Below, piece after piece: positions 52,380 to 59,694 of a DNA stretch of 64,000 bases. The notes under the pieces were generated by a model. It had not been told where the DNA came from, did no database searches, and saw only the letters and a list, made by a program, of their open reading frames with translations. Within the stretch, counting starts at the first letter, position 1. Each line of letters opens with the position of its first letter. The stretch lies in NCBI GenBank assembly GCA_037367405.1, contig JAZKJV010011400.1, positions 6,446,501 to 6,510,500 on the forward strand. Direction: 5' to 3'. The position numbers were made by a program, and so were the translations under genes. This DNA comes from Ottelia alismoides. Its lineage: Eukaryota; Streptophyta; Magnoliopsida; Alismatales; Hydrocharitaceae.

Positions 52380-52729
52380 CAGTGGAACCAGAATTGTGGG
52401 GGAGTGTTTTCATTTAGAGGCGGGACTTTTGATTATCACGGTTGCCTGCAGCGAATGCAACCGATGACGTGCAGTAGAGCGTCTGTCCCCAGACGCTTAG
52501 CACCCTTTAACCAGTGGATCTGCCAACCAAACGACCCGGCGCAGACGTAGATACTCAATGCATCTTCGTCCGCGCGCCAAGCCGGGGCTCAGCAGGAGCT
52601 TCGCCCTCCGGCGGCTTGTCCCTCTGGTTGGTCGGCTCGGAAAAGGCGGTGGCAGGCTGGATAGTGGGGCTGCGAAGCAGCTATAGTATGGTGAACCTCA
52701 ACTCACCCACTTTTCAGGAAGCCTCGCAT
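52380..52729. repeat. Divergent gap with hairpin and family C repeat
   Basis: No gene seen. 52478-52497 is a perfect hairpin AGCGTCT-GTCCCC-AGACGCT, and 52552-52610 carries a family C copy (GGCTCAGCAGGAGCTTCGCC). The AGGA at about 52716 is the ribosome site of the next gene. The region should hold the two divergent promoters; none is identified with confidence. Confidence 0.55.
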
Positions 52730-54112
52730 ATGAGCTCGCGCCGTAGCTTTATCAAAAAGTCTGCTGCTGTTGGTTTGTCAGCCGCCACCGCTCCGCTGAT
52801 TCTGCCCAAGCTCTACGCGCAAGAACCTGCCAGCGATCGCTTGAACGTCGGTGCAATTGGCGTTGGCGGTCGTGGCAGCGGAATCGCCGACCAGGCAGGC
52901 AAGCTCGGGAACATCGTGGCGGTCTGCGATGTGATGAAGCCCAATGCCGAGCGTTTCGCCGCGCAACAATCTGAACATGGCCACAAGAGCCAGATCTACA
53001 CCGACTATCGTGAAATGCTGGACAAGCACAAAGAGATCGATGTCGTCACCATCGGCACACCCGATCACTGGCACGTCAAGATTGCCATCGAAGCCATGCA
53101 AGCTGGTAAGCACGTATACTGCGAAAAACCGCTGACCATGACCATTGCCGAAGGACAGTTGGTGCAAGAGGCAGTCAAGAAGTACGGCAAGACGTTTCAG
53201 GTTGGAACTCAACAGCGAAGCGAGTTCGATATGCGTTTCTTGAAGGCGGTCGCCATCGCACAGAGCGGTCGCTTGGGCAAGAACCTGGAGGCTGTCAGCT
53301 CGGTAGGCAAAGCAGCCTCGCGCAGTCCGAACAAAGACCAGCCGTTTGGCCCCTTCCCAACTTCGACCCCGCCTGAAAATCTCGATTGGGATTTGTGGCT
53401 GGGACCTGCGCCCAAGGTTGACTTCTGCAGCGAGCGCATCGGTTGGAACTTCCGCTGGTGGTTTGAATACTCGGGCGGACAAGTCACCGACTGGGGCGTG
53501 CACCACACCGATATCGCCTTCTGGGCGCTGGCTGGTGCCGACGGCCAGGCAGTCGAAGCCGAAGGCAAAGGCGAATTCATGGCGGTGGAGCGCGACAAGG
53601 TGCGCGACTTCTTGTTGGGCAAGGTCGCACCGCAAGATATGCCAGCCGGTTACAACACGGCCTTCAGTTTCGATGTCGATATCAAGCTATCGACCGGCAA
53701 CACCATCAAACTGGTCAGTGGCGAAAACCAACTCCTGATCTCCGGCGAGAACGGTCGTATTCGTGTCAATCGCGAACGCTTGACCGGCAAGCCAGTTGAA
53801 GAGATCGACGCCGACCCCAAGGCCAAGCAAGAGATTGAAGAGCTGATGGCCAAACTGTATGGCGGAACATTACCTAATCAGCACTTGGGACACATGAGCA
53901 ACTTCTTTGATTGTGTCAAGTCAGGCAAACAACCAGTGGCTAACGTAGTTGACCACGTGCGGGCTGTAAATGCTTGTCACCTGGCCAACATTGCCCTGCT
54001 GACGGGCCGCAAGGTCAAGTTCGATCCCAAGCGTCAACAGTTTGAGGGCGATGCTGAAGCCAATGGTTTGATCTCGCGTGAGAAACGATCGGGATTCGGC
54101 ATTACCGTCTAA
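52730..54112 (+). CDS. Tat-exported Gfo/Idh/MocA-family oxidoreductase
   Basis: NAD(P)-dependent sugar oxidoreductase-like protein of 460 residues from the ATG at 52730. The leader has the twin-arginine motif SRRSFIKK with a hydrophobic core (VGLSAATAPLIL), so it is exported folded with its cofactor. The Rossmann segment is VGAIGVGGRGSGIAD, followed by VVTIGTPDHWHVKIAIEAMQAG and the family EKP motif (YCEKPLTMT). The C-terminal domain includes DWGVHHTDIAFWAL. Substrates of such planctomycete enzymes are generally glycans or inositols, undetermined here. It sits between two DUF1501/DUF1553 pairs, with the frameshifted one 51 bp downstream. Confidence 0.92.
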   Translation: MSSRRSFIKKSAAVGLSAATAPLILPKLYAQEPASDRLNVGAIGVGGRGSGIADQAGKLGNIVAVCDVMKPNAERFAAQQSEHGHKSQIYTDYREMLDKHKEIDVVTIGTPDHWHVKIAIEAMQAGKHVYCEKPLTMTIAEGQLVQEAVKKYGKTFQVGTQQRSEFDMRFLKAVAIAQSGRLGKNLEAVSSVGKAASRSPNKDQPFGPFPTSTPPENLDWDLWLGPAPKVDFCSERIGWNFRWWFEYSGGQVTDWGVHHTDIAFWALAGADGQAVEAEGKGEFMAVERDKVRDFLLGKVAPQDMPAGYNTAFSFDVDIKLSTGNTIKLVSGENQLLISGENGRIRVNRERLTGKPVEEIDADPKAKQEIEELMAKLYGGTLPNQHLGHMSNFFDCVKSGKQPVANVVDHVRAVNACHLANIALLTGRKVKFDPKRQQFEGDAEANGLISREKRSGFGITV

Positions 54113-54163
54113 CGGCCCGCGTTACTGCAGCTTGTGTTTTGACCCAAGAGGGAACCCCGCCTT

Positions 54164-56349
54164 ATGTCCCGTTGGTTGGCAGTTATTGCAGTGGCCTGGG
54201 GTGCAAGTCCGCTTTTTTCCAACCCACCGGATTTTCAGCGCGACGTAGCACCCCTGTTGATCAAGAATTGTCTCGAATGTCATAAGGCCACCGATCCCAG
54301 CGGTGGCTTGGACCTGACCAGCAGTCAAACGCTGCAACGCGGTGGTGACAGTGGAGCGGCCGATTGACACCAAACAACTGGATGCCAGTTTGCTGTGGCA
54401 GCGCGTTCAGGCTGGTGAAATGCCGCCAGAGAAAAACGGCAAGGCTCAGCCACTGCCCGAGGCAGAGCAGCAGGTGTTGCGTGCTTGGGTCGAGGATGGC
54501 GCGCCGTGGCCTGAGGGCCGCGTGCTGGATGCTTATGAACGCACGACCGCCAAGCGCGGCGGGCGCGATTGGTGGGCATTTCAACCGCTCAGCCAGACTG
54601 AACCGCCGGCGATCGATGGAGCGCCGTCGCAGCGCTCACCTATTGATGCTTTTCTGGTTGGCTGGGCTGAAGAGCCAAGGATTTGAACCTGCGCCGCCGG
54701 CTGCTCGCGCGACCTGGGCTGCGACGAGTCTATTACGATTTGATTGGCTTGCCACCCACGGCCGAAGAGATCGAGGCATTTGCTGCCGACAACGCTGCCG
54801 ATGCTTATGCCAACGTGGTGGACCGCTTGCTCGATCAACCTCAGTTTGGCGAACGCTGGCACGGTATTGGCTGGACCTGGTGCGCTATCTGAGACCAATG
54901 GCTATGAACGATGCGGTTAAGCCGCATGCGTGGCGTTATCGCGACTGGGTAATCGCAGCCTTCAACTCGGACATGCCCTATGATCGCTTTGTGACGGAAC
55001 AACTGGCCGGTGATGAACTGGCGGAGCGTACGGAGCAAAGGCGTGATCGCCACCGGGTTCTTGCGCTTGGGCACTTGGGATGACGAACCCAATGATCCGC
55101 TGGAGTATCAATACGATCGCCTGGAAGATATGGTCCATGCCACGACCACGGCGTTTCTGGGTTTGACCGTCAAGTGCGCGCGGCTGCCACGATCACAAAT
55201 TCGATCCTATTCCCCAGTCCGATTACTATCGCATCGCCGCCGCCTTCTGGGCGGGCCCGGTAGCGCATCGGCAGCGCGAATGGAATGGCGGTCCCACCAA
55301 AGAAGAACTGGGGTTCGACGTGCTTGGCTGGACCGATTTAGGGCGCGACGCACCTGAGCTACATCTGCTGAAGAAAGGCAATGTGCATCGCCCGGGCGAA
55401 GTGGTGGCTGCCGGGACGCTCACTGCAACGCCCTCGATGACCAGGCAATTTCAGCCCTCTCCGGCTGAAGCCAAAACCACGCAGCGTCGCTTGCAACTGG
55501 CCCAGTGGATCGTGGACCGGCAGAATCCGCTGACCGCACGAGTCATGGTTAATCGCATTTGGCAGCATCTCTTTGCGAAGGCCTGGTCAGGTCGCCCGAT
55601 AACTTTGGCTTCCAAGGCCAGAAACCGGTCCAGCCAGAATTGGCTCGATTGGCTGGCCAGGGATTTTCTGCAGGGCGATTGGCATATCAAGCGAATGATT
55701 CGCCAGATCGTTTTGACCCAAGCGTACCAGCAAAGTTCTGTGCATCCACGCGCCGCGGAGTTTGAACAACGCGACCCGGAGAATCTATATGGGTGGCGGG
55801 CCAATCGCCGCCGCTTGGATGCCGAAGCCCTGCGGGATTCGATCTTGCAGGTCAGCGGTCGACTGGACTTGCGAACGGGCGCGAGAGCTTTCGCGCGCCG
55901 ATCAACCAGGAGGCGCTGGAAGGATTGTCCATGAAGTCCGGCGCTTATCAAGCCTCGCCCGAGAGCGAGACGACGCGGCGCAGTATCTACATGTTTGCCA
56001 AACGCTCGTTACAAGTTCCCGCTGATGACCGTCTTTGATTGTTGCGATTCAACCACGCCATCGGGTCGTCGCGATGTCACGATAGTGGCTCCGCAAGCCC
56101 TGACGTTACTGAATAACGAAGCCATCATGAGCGAGAGCCAGAAGACGGCTGAACGTGTGCTGGCCAGCGCCGACGGATACCGATGGTCGGGCCCAGGCCG
56201 CCTGGCGAATCGTGCTGGGGCGCTTGCCCGGTTCGCATGAATTGGAGTTGGCCCGACAGCATGTGGCCAAGGTCGCCGATCCAACGCAAGCCTGGACCGC
56301 TATTTGTCATGTGCTGGTCAACACCAACGAGTTCATCTACGTCGATTAA
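54164..56349 (+). pseudogene. PSCyt1-DUF1549-DUF1553 gene with about 13 frameshifts
   Basis: The family is clear but the frame is broken many times. It begins with an ATG, a short signal peptide and the haem motif CLECH. Frame changes lie near 54355, 54660, 54712, 54858, 54889, 54911, 55038, 55182, 55576, 55644, 55872, 56015 and 56171. Between them conserved blocks are unspoiled: [80 protein letters not shown] and VAPQALTLLNNEA. At about 55182 one extra G turns a CARCHDHKFDP-type motif out of frame. I saw no in-frame stop within the conserved blocks. It is either a very young pseudogene or locally poor sequence. Confidence 0.85.
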
Positions 56350-56425
56350 GTCTACGTCGATTAGGGCAAGGTCCCTTGAAGCCAGGGCTTTTGAAGCAGG
56401 AAGAGGTTTGATTCTGCAGTTCGTT

Positions 56426-57910
56426 ATGAGTGAAGACCACGCTTTGGAAGAAACAATCATGCAACAATATCCATGCCGGTTAACGCGTCGCCAAGCATTG
56501 TGGCAAATGGGCGGCGGCATAGCAGGCGTGGCGCTCACGGCCATGCTGGAGGCTGATGGTTTCTTTGACAAGATTGGTTATGCCGCTCCGCCTGCGGCCG
56601 CGACCAACCCGATGTCACCGCGACCACCGCATTTTGCGACCAAAGCCAAGAGCTGTATCTTTCTGCTGATGAATGGCGGTCCCAGCCAGGTCGATACCTG
56701 GGACTACAAACCTGCTTTGGAAAAGTATGCTGGCCAGCCTATGCCGGCGGACAAGAAGTTCATCAACTCCGGTGGTCGAGCCGTCGGTTATCTCGCGCCA
56801 GCCGTCCGTCCCTTTCGACCTGGCGGCCAAAGTGGTTTGATGGTCTCAGACTTCTTTCCCAAACTGCGCGAGCATGCCGACAAGCTGGCCGTGGTTCGAT
56901 CCTGTTACACCGATACGCATGCCCATGGTTCGGCTTTGGTGCAGATCAATACAGGCAAGCCGATTATCGGCCGACCATCGCTAGGGAGTTGGGTAACGTA
57001 TGGCTTGGGTTCGGAGAATCAAGACTTGCCCGGCTATGTCGTGATGCTGGACAAGCGAGGCGGACCGATGGTGGTCAACCCAACTGGTCCAGCGGCTTTA
57101 TACCGGCTTCGTATCAGGGCACGCTGTTTCGACCGGCGGGCACACCGATCCTGGACTTGAGTCCACCGGCGGGCATCACGCGTACCCAGCAGCGCGACCA
57201 ACTCGATTTGCTGGCTGCACTGAATCGCGATCATTTGTCGGCTCGCCCTGGGGCGACAGAGTTGGCAGCTCGCGCGGCCAGTTATGAGCTGGCTTTTCGC
57301 ATGCAAGCCGAAGCTCCTGAGGCGGTCGACCTGGCACAGGAATCAGCCGCTACCTTGCAAGCCTATGGTACTGACCAACCGCAGACAGCCGAGTTTGGAC
57401 GCAACTGCTTAATCGCGCGACGCCTGGTCGAACGCGGCGTTCGCTTTGTCCAGTTGTATTCGGTGGCGGTCACCTGGAAGAAACTTGGGATGCGCATGAG
57501 AGTGTCGAAAAGAATCATGGTCAACATGCTGGCGAGACCGATGCCCAATCGCAGCGCTGCTGACTGACTTGGAAAACCGCGGCCTGTTGGACTCAACGCT
57601 CGTGGTCTGGGGCGGCGAGTTTGGTCGCATGCCATTCAGCGAAGGGGTCAACAAACCAGGCCGCAATCATAATCCTTACGGATTCTCGATCTGGATGGCT
57701 GGAGGCGGAGTCAAAGGCGGGATGGCTTATGGTGAGACGGACGAACTCGGCTTCGAAGCCGCAACCAATCGTGTGCATGTGCATGACATTCACGCGACCA
57801 TCCTGCACCTGATGGGCATGGATCACACGCGGCTGACCTACTTCCATCAAGGTCGAGACGATCGACTGACCGATGTTTTCGGAAACGTCATTAAAGACAT
57901 CGTTGCCTGA
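56426..57910 (+). pseudogene. DUF1501 gene with three frameshifts
   Basis: Second DUF1501 gene, starting at 56426 or 56459, with a twin-arginine-like leader (LTRRQALWQMGGGIAGVAL). The first 200 residues are intact (CIFLLMNGGPSQVDTWDYKP, TDTHAHGSALVQINTGKP, GRPSLGSWVTYGLGSENQD). Frame changes near 57080, 57463 and 57545 split the rest, where blocks such as [50 protein letters not shown] and [19 protein letters not shown] remain recognisable. Near 57463 the expected GGGH segment is out of frame by one base. It is the partner of the broken DUF1553 gene and shares its frameshift problem, unlike the intact pair at 47.6-52.4 kb. Confidence 0.85.
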
Positions 57911-57920
57911 TTGGCAACAG

Positions 57921-58236
57921 CCTTCGTAGCCACCGCTGCCAAGTTTTGATGTTGCACGTTTTGGGAATGTCACCTCTCCCGGCGCAGCCGGGGGAGGTCG
58001 GAGCCCGCGTTTAGCGAGGCTCCGGGAGGGGGCCATGCGCTATGGTTAACTTCTACCAAGCGCACTGCCCCCTCCCGAATCTTCGCCTTAAGGGCTCGAT
58101 TCGACCTCCCCCAAGCTGCGCTTGGGAGAGGTGACACAAAAACGCGCAACATCAAAACTGCCAAGCGGTGGAGTGCTTTAAATTGAGCGTCCACCGTCTG
58201 GCGACGGTGGCTACGGCAAATCCACCGTCTGGCGAT
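57921..58236. repeat. Family A palindrome split by the MITE-like element
   Basis: The left part of a family A palindrome (from CGTAGCCACCG at about 57925) and the right part (CGGTGGAGTG ... CGACGGTGGCTACGG, to about 58216, with a further partial copy to 58236) are separated by the element at 57944-58157. Joined across one copy of CTGCCAAG, they restore the family A order seen at 39441-39510. Confidence 0.75.
57944..58157. mobile_element. Intact 214-bp MITE-like palindromic element
   Basis: Bounded by inverted termini that read TTTTGATGTTGCRCGTTTT on each strand (one mismatch in 19 bp). It is flanked by the direct 8-bp repeat CTGCCAAG (57936-57943 and 58158-58165). The inside continues as an almost complete inverted repeat: GTCACCTCTCCC and GGGAGAGGTGAC, two GCA-loop stems (CCGGC-GCA-GCCGG on the left, CAAGC-GCA-GCTTG as read on the other strand on the right), then GGGAGGGGG/CCCCCTCCC around a central GCGCTATGGTTAAC. 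It encodes no protein, so a transposase would have to act in trans. Partial copies are at about 20.8 and 42.2 kb. Confidence 0.82.
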
Positions 58237-58313
58237 GGCTACGGTAGGCGATTGATTTACATGTAAAGTATTTGGACTCTTGGCCGCGGGAACCATTGCG
58301 TGGAATAGTAGCT

Positions 58314-59444
58314 GTGAAACGTGCTTACGCCCATTTGGAACTTGAGAATCAACAGTGGATTGACGCGCGAGTTGCTTGGATCCTGCGTGAATTTGGCCAT
58401 GCTCGAGCGCGGCAAGTGCCGGTGATCACGCTTGATGACCCACTGCTGACGGAGTTAGAGCAAGCCTCGACCGATGATCTGCTGAAGATCTTTGCCCGCA
58501 TGGCGGATTCGATTGGTCTTGACAGTAGTCGCATCGACTTCGCGATCTATAGTGACCTGAAAGATGGCGAGGGCCAGTCGGCCGCTGGTCTATACTACGA
58601 GCTGGACGGTCGGTTTCAAATCGAAATCGATGCGTTTGAACTGGAGCAGCCTCAATCGCTGGCTTCGACTGTGGTTCACGAACTATGTCACGTCCATTTG
58701 CTCGGTACGCGGCGGATCGATGCGGATGAAACAGAAGACCACGAGCCGCTGACGGATCTGCTCGGAGTGTTCATGGGTTACGGCCTGACCTTTGCCAACG
58801 CGGCGCTGCTCGATCAACGCATTGACATATGGAGTCACCGTTTCGGCAAGCATGGCTACATGACGATGGCCATGTATGGTTATTCGATGGCCCTGTTTGC
58901 TGCTTTGCGACAGGAGAGGGGCAGGGACTGGCTGCGACAGATGCGGCCCGATGTTCGCGATGCGTTTGTCAAGAGCCAGCGATTCTTGGATCAGCATGGT
59001 ATGCCCGATCTAAGTATCGTACCCGAGCGGTTCCCGATGCCGATCTTGCAAGCTCCGGAATCCCAGCGAGACGGCCTGCAGGGTGCAGCTCTCAGCCGCG
59101 GTTTCTATCCCGAGGCTGTCGAGACGCCTCAAGCTCCGACCGACTACCCGGTCGACGCCAGGCAAGTCCCTGAGAGAGAGCTCGAGGAAGAGGAAGAAGA
59201 CAATTTCGAAGATACGCGCTGCGTCTATTGCGGCGAAGCGCTCAAGGAGACAGATGACGAACAGATCTGTGAATTGTGTGCAGAGTCGATACGCCAGGGG
59301 GCTGAAGAGGCGGCTGGCCAGCGCGAGGCCCAGTCCGCAGATCAGCCCGATTTTGGCAAAGCCATGCTGGTTGTTTGTTCGGGGTTGGTGCTGTTTGTGC
59401 TTTTCATCGTGGGTGTATACATCCTGGGCAGCCTGTTGCCTTAG
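58314..59444 (+). CDS. HELCH-motif putative metalloprotein with zinc ribbon and C-terminal membrane anchor
   Basis: Not a named family. The GTG at 58314 gives 376 residues; TTGs at 58272 and 58296 are alternative starts and none has a good ribosome site. An N-terminal domain (about 1-115) leads to the zinc-protease-like VVHELCHVHLLG (His122, Glu123, His126), followed by ETEDHEPLTDLLGVFMGYGLTFANA, whose acidic residues could give a third ligand. Residues about 245-280 are Pro/Glu-rich, then a four-Cys zinc ribbon (CVYCGEALKET ... CELC) and a single membrane helix at the very C-terminus (VVCSGLVLFVLFIVGVYILG). A tail-anchored metallopeptidase is the best reading. Confidence 0.65.
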   Translation: MKRAYAHLELENQQWIDARVAWILREFGHARARQVPVITLDDPLLTELEQASTDDLLKIFARMADSIGLDSSRIDFAIYSDLKDGEGQSAAGLYYELDGRFQIEIDAFELEQPQSLASTVVHELCHVHLLGTRRIDADETEDHEPLTDLLGVFMGYGLTFANAALLDQRIDIWSHRFGKHGYMTMAMYGYSMALFAALRQERGRDWLRQMRPDVRDAFVKSQRFLDQHGMPDLSIVPERFPMPILQAPESQRDGLQGAALSRGFYPEAVETPQAPTDYPVDARQVPERELEEEEEDNFEDTRCVYCGEALKETDDEQICELCAESIRQGAEEAAGQREAQSADQPDFGKAMLVVCSGLVLFVLFIVGVYILGSLLP

Positions 59445-59459
59445 AGTGTCTGACGTAGA

Positions 59460-59479
59460 GTGTCTGACCCCAGACGCTG
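59460..59479 (+). terminator. Hairpin of the GTCTGNCCCCAGAC type
   Basis: AGTGTCT-GACCCC-AGACGCT forms a 7-bp stem (one G-U pair) 15 bp after the stop of the HELCH protein gene. The same loop and stem occur at 52478-52497, so it is a repeated element, possibly a terminator. GAGTGTCTGAC is also duplicated just before it (from about 59445). Confidence 0.45.
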
Positions 59480-59694
59480 CCTGTCGTCGCGCGCTCCCAA
59501 CCGCTGGCCAGAAATTCGAAACTTAAGCCCTTCGCTGGGGTTAAAGCTTAACTGGGCGGGGCATTTTTCCAGATGACGGGACTTGCCGAGCTGACTAGAA
59601 TACAGGTTGATACCCGCCTTTTGATTTGCTCGCCCGAGTACCCAGATTCTTAACCCACCGATCCACCTTGGCATTGTTTCTCGGAGTTTTTTCA

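Noticed and set aside
54164..57910. Programmed ribosomal frameshifting or small overlapping genes in the broken pair
   Set aside because: About 16 changes in both directions without common slippery sites are too many for recoding; the blocks belong to two known long proteins.
57944..58157. Classical insertion sequence
   Set aside because: At 214 bp it has no room for a transposase; it is a non-autonomous MITE-like element at most.
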